DNA of 64,000 nucleotides from Pseudoscleropodium purum (GCA_963969395.1 OZ017795.1:2542001-2606000), one strand, 5' to 3'; counted from the stretch's first letter, positions 1 to 19,925 are shown. The notes: generated by a model from the sequence alone, not told the origin. Translations and numbers: made by a program.

Positions 1-1598
1 AAACTTCTTCAATTGGAGTTCCCGGTCTCAATGCGACTCCTGCACGCATACCACCAGCCTTGATTTTGTGCACTAGCTCCTGCCAATTATCTGCGCCACA
101 TGAACCAAGTCCGAAAGAAGAATGGATCAAATAATGGAGCAAGTATAATCAGAAGATAGCTCCAAGCACGCAACAGAGTAAGCAAGAGGTTCATCTAATT
201 TCAAATTTAAGCTTTGTAACTTTTTGAATCCCTGTCACGATTCAAGACATGACTGCAAGACCAACCTTTTGCAACCTCAACATGGAAAGTGAAGCCTGAA
301 GCGCCAGCCTTGACAAATTCATTCACGTAGTCCACTGGATTGGTTACCATCAAATGGCAGTCCATGAACATTCTGCATGAAATAAACTGGACATAAGAAA
401 ATGTGCAGTTGCCATGATGGTTCAATAACAGTAACATGACTAGTCAGAACCAAAATGAAGGCAGGACACATCCTGTGTTACTCACTTTGTATGTTTTCTC
501 AAAGATTTTATGACTGGAGCACCAATAGTCAAATTGGGAACGTAATGCCTGCACATCAACAGGGAAAACCAATATATGAAAATGATGAAGAGTTTTAAAA
601 ATTTACGTTTAAATGCCAAAAGCAATAAAAATAAATAGGCGACGGATAACAAAAAATTATTCTATGCGCAAAATACCAATAACTTGGACTGATTGGTCAA
701 GGAGCATCAGCAGCCTAGAATCTGGCGCTGTTTCCTTACCCATCCTGCACAGGCATCCACACAGAGATATGAGTGGCATGATGCACCCCAACACGGTGCA
801 CTTCAGATAGAAAACACCCAAAAGCGACCCCTACTAAATCCTGATTACGACGTAGATATTGATTACGGGAATATACACCATCTGAACAGCGGAGCCTGAG
901 GTCCAGTTTTGGTAGAAATATAGGTCAAACTTTGAAGATTCATAACTCATTCATATCGTAATAATACACGCTGTTCAATTGGTAACAAGAATATTTAAAT
1001 TGAAGTCGTTCAAATAATGGGAACTATGCTCAATTGCTTTACAGTCGCTTCTGGGTGTTGGTACCTTAAATTTACCTAATTCAACGATTGCACATAATGA
1101 TGCATCAATCCGAGCAAACCCTAATTAGATCCACTGTAGATTTGAGAACTACATCTCAGAATCCAATCTTGCACCAACATAATTCAACAATGGTCTTCAA
1201 CACTTGTTAAACAAGCTCAGCATTAACTTAAAGAATTGTACAAGACCACACTTGACCCACATCTTAGCTCCCCGATTGAGGAGAACCTGAGGTTGCTTGA
1301 CATTCTCTGAACGGAAAATAAACTTGACCATATCCTTGCTGAAAATAATTGTGAGCAAAACAAGCTGGGAATTTATTTACTTAAAAATAGACCTAAAAGT
1401 TTGAGAACTCAGCTCCAATTCTCCAATCTTACAATACCCTAGGGAGTGATCAACACACACCATGATATCCATGTGAAGCCAGTCGGCGCCGCATTCTTGG
1501 ATGAACTTGGCCTCCGAAGCCAAATTGGCGAAGTCGGAAGAGAGCATAGAGGGCGCAATCTTGGCCTCGGGAAGCTTCATCTCCACATTCTCACCCAT
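1..1598 (-). CDS. RPE: Ribulose-5-phosphate 3-epimerase, cytosolic type (5' part; gene continues beyond window)
   Basis: Interconverts ribulose-5-phosphate and xylulose-5-phosphate in the pentose phosphate pathway. Coding exons on the minus strand: 1461-1598 (start ATG at 1598), a 5-nt microexon at 740-744, 486-548, 266-372, and 1-90 (cut by the window edge). Exon 1 encodes the TIM-barrel start with the [14 protein letters not shown] and [10 protein letters not shown] motifs; the later exons give [32 protein letters not shown] and the [13 protein letters not shown] stretch, all typical of the family. The first residues ([17 protein letters not shown]) leave no room for a transit peptide, so a cytosolic form is inferred. 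Every junction is GT..AG and the frame is kept only if the microexon supplies the Asp-Gly codons after HMDIM. The C-terminal third lies outside the window. Identification is firm; the microexon comes from sequence logic. Confidence 0.9.
740..744 (-). other. RPE: 5-nt microexon of the epimerase gene (GATGG)
   Basis: Exon 1 ends in ATG before a GTGTGTG donor, and the next obvious exon (486-548) starts with G CAT TAC. Joining them directly breaks the frame and drops the conserved Asp-Gly of the HMDIMDGH motif. Within the 913-nt gap the minus strand reads GTGCAG, GATGG, GTAAGG. This is an exact acceptor and donor around exactly the five bases needed to complete Asp and Gly. Introns on either side are 716 nt and 191 nt. 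Confidence 0.8.
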
Positions 1599-2500
1599 TC
1601 TTCTTGTCCTCTACAATCAAAAATTTCAATACCTCAAAGGCAAATCTGCTATATCACACTACAAATTGTCTTCTGGGTGGTACAGTGCTGATGCTATAGA
1701 GTGTTGTAGGCTTTGTTATGCGGGGTTCGGTGAACAAGCGGTGCCGAATTGTTGCACGACAGTGTGAAGTTGTGAAAGACGCTTCCGCCCTAAGCGAAGC
1801 AGGAGGAGTTGTCACACCTTCTCCAAGAATGAGAAGTTCTGGAGAGAAAAGAGGAGCCAATTAGGCCAATTGAGCCTTTCTCCATGAAGAAGGTGTGACA
1901 CTCCTTTTGTGCTGTGGCGAAAATGAGAACGAAGAACAAGATTTACCTGCAAAAATTATGAAACTCTCGAACGAAAATCCACTTGTGTTAGTGGGTTCAC
2001 CTCTGTCAATCCTCGATCGCTACAAAACTCCAATCCCTCAGTCAGCCCTAAATCTTCTGGATTTAAGAAAATGAGCAGGAATTCCAATGCTTTTCGATGA
2101 AGGAACTAAAGAGAAAGGTTGTACCTGTACAGTACAGAAGAACGACACCAGCAACAAAAAGCAAGTCCGTCATCCAACACGAGAGATTCTACAGAGGAAT
2201 GACAATGGCAACAAGAGTAGTGCAGCGCGGCGAGAATCACCTGAGAGACAACGTGCAATGGATTCTCGGGATGCAGAGAAACTCAAATGTGGAAGCTTCA
2301 ATTTCAGTTACAACAAGGCGGATCGAAGGTGAAACCGGCAGGAAGGCAGCAACGCATATGCCCTTAACCTTTAACCCTGAAACGCCTGGGCCTATGGCCA
2401 CTGGTTTCACACGGCATTGTCCTCACTTAGTTTCTCACTTAGTTTCTCACTTAGTTTGTTGCCACTTTGTATGTAGATGTGTATGAAAATTTTTATTTTT
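1599..2500. promoter_or_regulatory. Upstream region of the epimerase gene
   Basis: This stretch precedes the minus-strand epimerase start and is less AT-rich than the DNA to its right. Open frames here (for example 2097-2486, plus) show no recognisable family and no splice-supported continuation, so I do not call them genes. It presumably holds the promoter and untranslated leader. No convincing TATA box was picked out. Confidence 0.4.
2422..2457. repeat. 12-bp tandem repeat, three copies
   Basis: Three perfect consecutive copies of CTCACTTAGTTT. It marks the right end of the more GC-balanced epimerase upstream region, just before strongly AT-rich DNA starts. Confidence 0.9.
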
Positions 2501-4030
2501 ATTTTTTTAGAGATGAAGCTACATGTTTTCTATACTTCATGAAAATTTTAAATTTTTTTGAGAATTTTTTTCCTTATGCAAATTTTTGAAAAAAAAGTAA
2601 AGAAAAAATCATATCAAATAAAAAATTATCTCAAAAAATCAAAAAATTTCACCATGTGTGTACATTACAGTGAAAAACATCATGGTGTAAATTCAATTTC
2701 CGTGTCATTATATAATTCTCATTTAATTTTCATTAAAAATACAATTGAAGTTCAAATTACAATAAAATATTCAATTTTACGAATTGGAGTAGAAATTAGA
2801 GTAGAACACCTTCATTTCATTAGTTGGATTCAAATTCAAAAAAGTCATTTTCAAGGAGAAATTTTAGGTTTACTCAATTTTCCAAAATACACTGAAATGG
2901 CAAATTTCGCCATTCTTTTTTTTTCATTACTTCTCAATTATAAGAAAATAAACATCAATTAGACCAAAAACTCCATTGGACACTCTTTGTAACTCAACAT
3001 ACAAGGTCATTAAAAAAAGAATGAATGAAAAATCTTCTATTAAAGTCTTCTTAGGACCACTTGAAATCATCTAGAAGCCACGAAATGGCTCCCCTGGTGT
3101 GTAGGGGTTAAGCGCCAAAGGAGTGACCCTTGAAATTATCCTTTTCTATTATCTATTATCATGTGAATCACTAGCCTCCAAAATTGCAAAACGGTAGTCA
3201 TTGCAAATGAAACTTTAGAAGATTTTTCCTTTCCAAAACAAATTTTGAGATGAATAGTTGCACTTCTATCCTACAAGGTAGAAACAACCAAAATTGTCCA
3301 TCTAAGGAATTTAGCATATTTGAAAATATTCTTTTTTAAATAATATTTTTATAGTATTAGCAAGTGAAAATCATGAATATTAAAAAAAATTAGATTTTTT
3401 GGTTGTGGTATGCAATTTCTATGATTTTTCAAAGTTGTGGGTCTCTATACTACTAGATTTGAACCTTGCAAAAATGAGCTCTTAATAAATTAGAATTCAT
3501 AATGTGTCAACCAATAAGAATCAAACATGTGGAGGATGCATTCAAATAAATGGAGGGACGCTTTAAGAGCACTCTACTAGACAAGGAATAGGGACAAGGA
3601 CGGGAATGGATGTTTTTACCTTATAGTTTGACTCCTTGTCATTCATGGGACACAAAACATCTGTGTTGGCATTCAAGAATTAATCCCCCTTTGCCACTTG
3701 CCAAACCCTACCACAATGGGTAAACTTTTTTCTATGTTTTTTTCTATGTTGAACATTAGCCTTTTCTTTTTCTTTTTCTTTTTAAAAAAAGTATCAAGAT
3801 GGATATCACTTAAAATTTAATGAAGCATATAATATTCCTACATTCATCCATCTTTTGAACCAAAAAATACTTTTCAATCATGTTCATGCATTTTTTCATC
3901 CAAATTTGATGACTTAATCCACATTTTTAATTGAAATGAAAAACTTCTAGTGAAAAAAGATTACTTTTATTTGGCAAAAAGTTGAAATTTATTTTGAAAT
4001 GGTGCAATATGGCAACGGAGGATTGACCCT
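2500..4030. other. AT-rich intergenic DNA
   Basis: Long A and T runs and no coding pattern. The open frame at 2558-2962 is low-complexity (Lys/Asn/Ile/Phe-rich) and is best explained by base composition. Confidence 0.6.
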
Positions 4031-4308
4031 CATTACAAAAAATTTCAGCCCTTAGGAAGTTTGTGAGTTTTGAACCCCGTGAGTGCAATTAGAGAGGAAA
4101 TAATATAGTTTTTTATTTTTTATTATTATTTTTTATTGAAAGCTGCTGATGTGGCACTATTTGTGCCACGTCAGTTCCACGTCAGGTTTTTATACTTTTT
4201 AAATATTTTTTTTCAAAAAAAATTATTTTTATTTTTTGTACTTGCACTGTGGGGGGCCAAAAAACGAATCCTCAACAACCCTCCACAAGGTTCAGATTTT
4301 TTCTAATG
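4031..4308. mobile_element. MITE of the CATTAGAAGAAAT family (copy 1)
   Basis: Starts CATTACAAAAAATTTCAGCC and ends in the inverted counterpart GATTTTTTCTAATG, about 278 bp. The interior holds a short hairpin around 4150-4175 (GTGGCAC/GTGCCAC) and CACGTC boxes. The termini and the '...CCCTCCA...TTCTAATG' right end match the copies at 6278-6534 and 28184-28433. The terminal motif resembles that of the CACTA-type element at 5126-5303. No clear target-site duplication was found. Confidence 0.6.
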
Positions 4309-5125
4309 TTCTATTGCCCCACTAGAGGGTAAATGTCGAAATTGACCCCTATTTTGTACCATTTAAAGTTTGGATTTCAGCACATTTCCTATCTAATTTG
4401 GGGTCTTTGATTGCAAATATGAATTCAGAATTTGCAAATTTTATCATATGTGACAAATAAAAAATTCAAGATTTTCTACAAGAGTAAAACATGGGGCAAT
4501 ATAGGGATCAATCCTCCCTGGCTGTGCAATATGGGTGGAAAAAATAAAAACTGCAGTCTTCAGATTCAAAAAACCTTAAAATAAAAATAAAAAAGCCTAC
4601 TTAATCAGCCTACCAAATTAGCAAATCAGCCTACCAATTCAGTAATGAATTAAGCCTGAATTTCCAAATACAGTACTGTAGGTGGTATGTGAGAATCATT
4701 TCCAAACAAAGATCATTTCCAAACAGATCATTTCCGAAGCGGGACGTTAAAATCCTGTCCATGTAGTGGCCCAACAGGCTGGATTTACCCTGGCGGAAAA
4801 ATGCTGAAATTTTTCTTTTTTCACATAAATTTTTTTTTTGCAAATTTTGAATTCCATTTTTGCAATCAGAGATCCCAAATTAGGTGGGAGGGCTCTTGAA
4901 CATCCCTTAGACATGCCTCAAAATAGGAGGCTTTTTTCAATTACTTTTATCGACAAAGAATCTCAAAATTGTCTTGTTGGGCCTACGTTGTAGGCTGGAT
5001 TTAGTGTCCTCCATTTCCAAAGACATCAATTGCAAGCAAATTATTTCCAAATAGATCAATTGCAAAAAAGAATAGACACAATTTCAAACTCAAGAAGAAG
5101 TGCTAATTCTTATTCAAGAAGTAAT
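4309..5125. other. AT-rich intergenic DNA
   Basis: No gene signal. Phrases such as 'gcaatatrgg' and 'gattgaccct/atcaatcctcc' recur on both sides of the preceding MITE (near 3994 and 4494), suggesting it sits inside an older, decayed inverted repeat. Confidence 0.4.
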
Positions 5126-5303
5126 CACTAGAAGAAATTTGCTTTGGTCTCAACAAAATCCAGATGATATTTTTTCAATGATTTCCTGTTTTTAGCGCAA
5201 AATTTTGTGTTTTTTGCTAACACATAATTTTGTACTAAAAACAGGAAATTGCAAAAAAACATCATCTAGATTTTGTTGAAACCAAAGCAAGTTTCTTCTA
5301 GTG
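5126..5303. mobile_element. CACTA-type MITE, 178 bp, with 3-bp target duplication
   Basis: Begins CACTAGAAGAAATTTGCTTT and ends with the near-perfect inverse AAGTTTCTTCTAGTG. Almost the whole element folds back on itself, the arms meeting near 5212. It is flanked on both sides by AAT (5123-5125 and 5304-5306), the 3-bp duplication expected of CACTA (En/Spm) elements. It has no coding capacity, so it would need transposase supplied elsewhere. Confidence 0.85.
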
Positions 5304-5306
5304 AAT

Positions 5307-6182
5307 AGACATAGAATGAAACATAATTGCATTAATTTTAAAGGAAAAATTGAATTACAATGTTATGAAATGTCAATAAGCATATAGCTATTCAACATTT
5401 TTTTACCACATTTGCAACCGTAGCTCCCATGCGCTCACTACTAGCTTGTTGCAATTGGAATCATTCAAGCTCCAATTTCCTATTCTCTTGACATTCAATC
5501 AAGCTATCTTTGTATATAGGCATAGGGGCTTTAATCTTGAACTCTTCAATTTCAACAATGGAATCAACCAACTTGTCCAATGCATTGATCAAATTCTTGT
5601 CAATTTTGGGTTTTAACCTTGGCTATGTGGAAGTATCTTTGCCGCAACAACCAATTAGATTTGTTACAATCCATGTGTTTGTGGATTGCTTCTAGTGATC
5701 TTATGGTTGATGGCAACAAAAGTAGCTAGACCAAAATGCATAGGGACAATAGCTCACCATGTCCATTGTGCTCTTTATCAACATCTATGTTTAGGAGTTA
5801 AGTAGGAATTTTATAAATGAATTTTTTTTAAATGGTTGTACCAACTCATAAAAACAACTAGAAGAAAATGAAGAAAGGGAGAATGTGATTGGAGTAAATT
5901 CTTTGCACCCTAACTTCCATTCAACCGTATAAATAATAAACTATTCTATATATCCATTAAAATAATCCGAAAGAATTTAATACAAATAAACAAAATGTGG
6001 TTTTACTAATTGACAAAAAAAATCCAAAAAAAAAAAAAAATCAAGAAAAAAAAAGCCTATAGTGTCTTTTCAATTGAAGGAGTTCAAAAAATATTTTGAG
6101 AGAATCAATGAAAATCTTTGAAGTTCAATTAATTTACAAACTAAAGCCCCACCCCCCAAAAAAAAATTGGAATTAAGCAACT
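5307..6182. other. AT-rich intergenic DNA
   Basis: Includes poly-A tracts near 6020-6055. No supported gene: the open frame at 5510-5695 lacks family likeness and splice context. Confidence 0.5.
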
Positions 6183-6662
6183 TGTGCTAGTATGTGAGCA
6201 TGAAAATGCAAGCATGTGAGATTTGAGTATATATATATATATAAGTAGATATACTACATCCATTGAAGGTGATTATACATTAGAGGAAATTGACCTACTC
6301 AAAAAGCCCACGAGTTATCAACTGCAGGAACTCTGTAGAAACTTAATTATGCAATAACAGTATAACGGTCTAATGTGGTTGAGACCTTGCCACATCATTG
6401 TCCAAATTTTTTTTTGCATTTGTAAATTAAAATTGTTTTTTTGTTTTTTGAATTTTTTTTAACAACGGCCGTTCCCCTCATTGTGGGGGAACATGCCCGA
6501 AGTGGGCTCTCCAAGCCTCAAATTTCTTCTAATGATGTGAACACCTATAATATAGATACCTATATTATAGTTACACTATAATCATAGAAGGTTTCTATAA
6601 TATAGGTGTATAGTTTTCTAGATTTATGTACTCACACTCATAAACTCACATAATAGCAACCC
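6183..6662. mobile_element. MITE of the GGTTGCTATYATGTGAG family (copy 1), split by a nested MITE
   Basis: Left end TGTGCTAGTATGTGAGC, right end CTCACATAATAGCAACC. The outer parts match the uninterrupted copy at 29084-29325, including the internal 'ctataatatag' phrases. Removing the nested element at 6278-6534 leaves about 223 bp, close to the 242 bp of the intact copy. Confidence 0.65.
6278..6534. mobile_element. MITE of the CATTAGAAGAAAT family (copy 2), nested
   Basis: Left end CATTAGAGGAAATT, right end AATTTCTTCTAATG, 257 bp. The interior shares 'cggtctaatgtggttgagac' and 'ccttgccacatcattg' with the copy at 28184-28433. It lies inside another MITE family, so it inserted later. Confidence 0.75.
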
Positions 6663-9600
6663 TCACTTGGTAACCATGGGATTTATTTGAAGTCACAACT
6701 AAGGAAAAATGGTGGGATGAAGCCACGACACACTAACCAAAATTGAAGCCTATAGAGAATCCAATGCAAAATTCAATTGAGGAAGTTGAAAAGGTTTTTA
6801 AGAAAACCAATAGAAAACTTTGAGGTTAAAAAAAATTGATTTTCAAAAGCAAGAGAATTTTTTTTTTGAATTTAGAAAGGAAAATATAGAAGTTGAAAGG
6901 GTTCATTTTTCATTTGTGCATCCAATTGTTGTCCATAGTAGGTTAGCCTCTAAAGCCATTATAGGGGGCTATCTAAAATAGGTACTTCTACCATATTATT
7001 GCTTTGTCTTGCCTTGAGTCATTGATTGTTGTTATGAGAGCTATAGTAAGTTCAAAAGTTAGTGACACAATTTCATTCAAACATTCAAAAGGCCCCATTG
7101 GCACTGCTCACAAAACAAGAAATCGCAATGAGAGTGTTGTTGGAAAGAGCTTGGGAGAGCAAGAAAAATGTTGAGTTGTGATGTGCTTTAAAAATGATAA
7201 GGGAAATAATCTTATTTTCTAAAAAACAAACAAACTCTTTAACCCTTGAAGGATGAAGAGGTGACCTTGGAAATCATTGCCTTAAAATATTGCAAAAGTA
7301 CTCATTGGAACTAATAGAAAACTTCCCCTTTTCACAAAAAGATTTTGAGGATGGATAATTGAATTTCTATCCTATGTGAAGAATTCCTTGTCATTCATTG
7401 GACGTCCAAAATGTTCTTGTCAAAGTTTAAGGGTTAACAAAATGTATACATTCTAGGGTTGAATCTACATTCTACAAACCAACTTAAATCCTAAATAAAC
7501 CCACCATGTTCTTATTCTTCTATAAGACACAGAACTTAACTTGGCTTGTATATTGACTCCAACACCATCAATGGTGCTACATAAAGTAAGCTTAACTAAA
7601 TGTCAATGCCTAGAGGCCTCCAAGTGCCATTGCCACACCTTCTCTAAATTTGGAGAGATGGTGCCAACTCCTAATTCAGGAGCTCATCCTAATGAAGAAA
7701 TGTAAACCCTATGCCCTAAGCTATAGATGGTTGAGATCATTATGTTTGAGATGCAAATCGATGGCTATTGTTTTATTTTTAGAATGAAGATAAATAGCAT
7801 TGTAGGGTGGGGTGAGGGTAGGGGTGGGGGATTTTATTTATTTTTTAAATCAATTTTTTGATGGCTTACCTACTATTTTATTTTGCAAGGGTAGAGGGTG
7901 GTGAGGGCACCGGGCATAGGGTTATAGTATGGAGATTGGCAACTAGTAGGAATGATAAAATTACTGCTGATATTTTGTGTAGATCAATGTGAGGATATTT
8001 TCTAGTAAGATGGGATGCAGGAAAAGACCATTTGCCACTTTTGACTAAATATTCAAAAAGTTAAATGGATCAATCACCAAAACAATGATAATTTGTATAT
8101 CTTGTGAAGGAATTTAAATTTATAAAAATTGACATTTATTTGTAAAATTTTTGTACCTAACTGTTTTCATTATGTAATAAATAATTTTTTGTATCAGTTG
8201 TCTAAAATTTTGGTTCTTTATGTCTGAACTATTAAAAATTTAAAATGATTTAAAAAAATAAAAATTCATAATTTATATTGAAAATGAAAGCTATCATGTT
8301 ATTATATTTTTTAATCTAAGCCAAATAATTTTTCATTTTTAATAAAATTAGTGATTTGTATAACTTCAATGATCATTTATAAATCCTGCAAATAAATATA
8401 GAGTTATTTTTCCTTTACAAATATTAAACAATGAAGAGAATAAATAGTATATTATTATAAATAGTATAATGAATAGAAAATTAAGTTTATTACTACAATG
8501 ATTTCTATTTTTTTTTATAAAAAATATTTTCAATTTTATTGTTATAGTAGATTTGTATATATAAATAAATTTAAGGGTTACAAATTTACTTGATTTGAAA
8601 ATATGAAAGCCCTAAAAAATATAATAGTCCACAAAAGAGTCAATATATAAAATAGTCAATATGTGTTATAATATAAATAAATTATATTTTAATACATCAC
8701 ATTTCATTTTGATATCTATGTTGTTTGTTAAAAAATTCAACCTAATTTGTGAAGTTCATACTTCATCCCCAAAATACAAGAATAAAGAAAACATTTTATT
8801 TCTATAATTTTTAAATTTTATATTTCAATTCATTTCAATTTATTATAAACCTATCATTTAAACTAAAGCATTCAATTTTATGCATTTGCAAAATCAAATC
8901 TTATGTGAACAAGCATTAGTATAGGCTTCTTCAATGATTTAGTGTTGGTTAATAATTTTCATAAATTTTGTGACATTGTTGATTTACCTTTGTTGGTAGG
9001 TTCTATATAAACTCTTTCCTTATTACCATATCATTTATGGTAAGGGCCTTTGAACAAAATTGTAACGGCCCTAGTTCATTGGTTCTTATATTATTGAATC
9101 AAGTAAACCTAATGCTTTGAACAAGAGTTTCATTTTTTGATTCAATCTAATTGAATGTATAAGCAAATTAGATTTGTATAGATTTCTACAATTTGCTCTA
9201 TTGTATTATAGCTCTATTGTATTATTTTATTGTGATATAATTTTCTTTATAGATTGTAATGAATTTAGGTTTTAGGTTTAAAACTTAGAAACAAGTTGCA
9301 ATGTTGCCTCCTAAAAATATTGCCTATAATTTTAAATAATGTCTCATTTGTCTCATTACTCAAGGTTTTAAAAAACACCGCCATTAGTTGTAAGTTGCCA
9401 AATTGCTCTATTGATTCTATATCGTATTGAGCAATCTCTAATTCATACAATTTATGGTTTGTTTTTTTCATTTCATATGAATTTTTTGGTACAACAATGG
9501 AAATGTGTGGAAAGTTGATGATTATTTCCATAATCACTCTTTACATGCTCTTTTCTTCCATTCCCATGCCTGCTCCTGCTACACTCCCTAAAAACTTCTT

Positions 9601-10836
9601 TATATGTTTTCATTTGTGTTATTGCTACACTCTTGCCCTTTGTTCAATGGCTAATTGGGGATGGAAGTAATTAAATCTCATTTAAAAATAATCAACCTTC
9701 TTTGTATAACTAAAATATGTTTCTATACACATATCTTCTCTATTAGCCCTAAAAATCAACAAAAAACTATCAAGTGAGACTCATTTTTTAAAGAATTCTA
9801 TCTTCAATGCATCCTTTTTGACCACTTAATTGTTGAAATCACCTCCTAATTATAATGAACCCTAATGAAAATCTTTAGATTGTCTATTTAGTCATTAGAT
9901 ATATCATTTGGCAATGTTTGGTTGTTGATATCAATTAAAAAAAATAGAATTGGTGTTGCTCTTTTTCTTCTTGTGTTTTTCAAATCAAGCTTTTGATGTT
10001 ACTTTAGAATTATGATAAAAGCAATTAGGAAGAAATTTTATAGAATTGTAAAATTAAACAAAATGTTTTCATCACTAGTTATGCAATCATTCATTTGCTT
10101 CATTATTGAGCATTTTCTTTTCCACATACTTGCACAAAATCATTCTTGAAAGTCAATGGTCCAAGATTATTGGGAAATGAATTTTTTATACTCTTTAGAA
10201 ATTTTCATATCATATTTTTCAGCATTCCAATTAATTAATTTTTTGTTATTAATTGTATATGTACTTATAAATCTTGATATGTATTAATAAATGATTCAAA
10301 TTTTTACTAAATTAATCAATAAAAATAGAGATTAAATATTTTTATTCTTTATTTCTCAGTATTTAGAATAACCATCATTCCATCAAATATGTCATAAGGA
10401 ATTAAAGTTGATGATCATTATTTTCTTGTTGATTTGTCATTTAGACTCATAAGGCAAAACTAATATTTAGTATTGTATGTAAGTAATTGCTCCAATTCTT
10501 CAAAACAAGTGGAAACAAAGTCTTTTGAGAGGTAACACTTCATTGAGTCATAGGGCATTAAACTTGCAAATACTTGACCAATGGGGCATCATAGTGAGCA
10601 AAACAAAGTGGCTCAATGTGTCTGTTCACTTCCATTTTATCGCACTCATTTACTCTATTTTCTTGCTCTTAACTCTTCCATCTCTCAATATGCTCTCATA
10701 TCTGGCCAACTGAAAACTATGCTACAAGCATTGTTTTATTGCTACAAAATTGTATGTAATTCTTGGCATTTGCAACAATTGTTGCCTAAATGTTGCCTTG
10801 CTCTTTACTTGATTGATTGTTGTAGTGGAAGAATTA
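6663..10836. other. AT-rich intergenic DNA upstream of the ABCC gene
   Basis: No supported gene. A TTAACCCTTGAAGG sequence at 7239 resembles the end of the TTAA-bounded element at 53538-54450 and may be a fragment of that family. The last 300 bp presumably hold the ABCC promoter. An open frame in the same phase as ABCC exon 1 (10525-10713) encodes a hydrophobic stretch but ends in a stop before the exon; it could be a relic of a missing TMD0. Confidence 0.5.
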
Positions 10837-17561
<6,725 letters not shown>

Positions 17562-19925
17562 TGATTCTACTACTTGATGGCTCAACTCAAATGGATTTAT
17601 ATATCGGCTAATAGTTAGCTGGCTTCAATCTAACTTTCAATTGTTCTAAACTTTAAAACTTAAATCACTAGGTATTCCACAAAAATATACCCACATCTAA
17701 AAGGTCATCTTGAAAAAGACAACTTGCTCAAGCAATAGTTTATCATGATTTTATATTGTATGAGTATTATGTAGTATAAGATCATGGTATAATTTTCTTT
17801 CAATTATTTCTTGTAAGTAAAAGAATGTACATGAGCCAAGGCAATTCTTTCATTGGCTTATTTCTTGAAGTGACAATAAGTAGCTAATCATTTCTTATGC
17901 AATGATGCAGCTATGTCTTAAAGAAAACTTTTGATTGGAAAATTGCAAGATGTTGTTTTTTCAAGACTCTTTGTTTGCAGTGGAAACTGGAAACATGTTC
18001 TAGCAACTCTTTCAAATTATAAGAATAATCATTTTGTGGTTGAGAAAACAATTGAATGATGACATAGTACTTGAGGTATTTAAAGGTTATCTCAATTTTT
18101 TAAGTATTGGTATTGTGCAAGGGTATTGAAGTAGATGAGACATTGAAATTGTTGTTGCAAAGATAATTTAGTATTGAAAATCAATGGTAATTCTATAATT
18201 GCATCTACATAATGTTATGTATTTTTTTATTTATAATGTTTGTGTTGATGTTGAAAATTAGTTTTAAGGATAAGACAATAAGGATTATTTAGACATATTC
18301 AATTCTACATACTTTGGATATTTTGAAGGTTTGTATTAATATACATATGGAGAATTTTGTTGGATAGCATTAAGCAATTCTAGTGGACTTGATTGAAATA
18401 AAAATTGAAAATTGAATCCATTTTAAATTTGGAAAAATTTCTAAAACTATTTTAATAATATCAAAATCTAACTTATTTGTTGCATTAATATTTAGCCTTT
18501 AGTGGTGTCATATGGAATTTTCTATAAAAATATAATCTAAATTTGATATATGGACATCAATTTAGCCATACCAACATTCTACAATAAATTTTTGTTTTAA
18601 GATAAGAATCCATACTTGCAGTATGGTGCCTATAAAGTCTAAACAAGTTATTTTTCTTAGAAATATTTTGTAGACATATTTCTAAAAAGATCAATTAGGT
18701 GTCTTACATTATTTCTCACTAAAATGTGAGGAAAATTGAAAAGAAGAATGATAACAACATACTTGTGACTTCTATATATTCAAAACAATATTCAAGTTCT
18801 AAACGAACATACCTACACCAATTTCACTAAAGTTGCACTTGTTTGTCAAGATTTGTTTAGAAATAGTATATTTGGCTAGTTCTCTACGTAGGTACAAAAT
18901 CATGCTCTTGCATGCTCAATCTGATGCATTTTAAAACATTCTCCTATATGGCTATATCTATCTATTTTTTTAATGAAAAATTTTAAACTATTTTCTAAAA
19001 ATTTGAATATATATAAAATTTATTGTATGCATTTTTTAGAATTTTTTTTCCTTAAGTCTAAATTTTTGAAAATTCAATACTTCTAGTGTTTATCTAAATT
19101 TTTAATACATATGAGAGATTTTAAAAATCTCATTGTACTCTAGGTAGTACCCCAAATGCAACAAAACTATCAAGTATTTTAAGTTTTTTTCATATCTAAA
19201 AAATTATTATGCATGTAGTCCTATGGGTTATGAATTTATAATTTATTGTAAGATAACCTATATACTTGTTGGATGAAACATTGTTATGTCTAGATGAAAA
19301 AATAATGATTTTGACCAATAGGCACTTTACTCTCTTTGCTCAAGCTTTTAATTTTCTTTATTGTGTATGCTATGGTGAGTGCAAATACTTTCATTTTGCA
19401 ATGAATCCAATTTGTATTTTTTTAGGGTTTAGGACTTAGTGGTGTCATTTTTTAGTGGTGTCATTAAAGGCTATTGGAAGCACTTTGACAACTTCTTGGG
19501 AACTTAAGTACAACACTTGATCGAAAACTATTGGCTTCCTAATCAATTCGAATTGAGCAGTTGCTTCGCGCAAATTTCATGAGAGCAAAAGAATGTAACA
19601 GATTTGCTTCCATAAGTTAAAAAGGGTCAGAGCTCAAAAAACACAAACTACAGCTCTTATTGAACACGTAATCCCAGAAGAAAACTAATCCCATGAAAGC
19701 ACAAAAGCACAAAAGTAACCCATAAAGTTGCACAATCTTGGTAGAAAACCAATACACAACTACAGAAATACATCTTAGAAAAATACGTCTTGCAAACCTG
19801 TAAACTCAAAAGGTACATGTTTAGTCATCCTCAAGCATGAGTCCCAAGCACATCCAAAGGTCCAATTCACATAGAAGAGTCAATTTACTACAAGTAATGA
19901 GTTTCCAATTGTTTTCCTCAAACAA
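17562..19925. other. AT-rich intergenic DNA between convergent genes
   Basis: Holds the 3' end of the ABCC transcript and, near 19600-19925, probably the 3' untranslated part of the minus-strand gene that follows. I see no coding signal or clear inverted-repeat element here. Confidence 0.5.

Noticed and set aside
2097..2486. 129-codon frame upstream of the epimerase gene
   Set aside because: No recognisable domain, overlaps another frame, ends in a tandem repeat; no splice continuation.
2558..2962. 134-codon frame
   Set aside because: Low-complexity Lys/Asn/Ile/Phe composition in AT-rich DNA; first codons lie in A/T runs.
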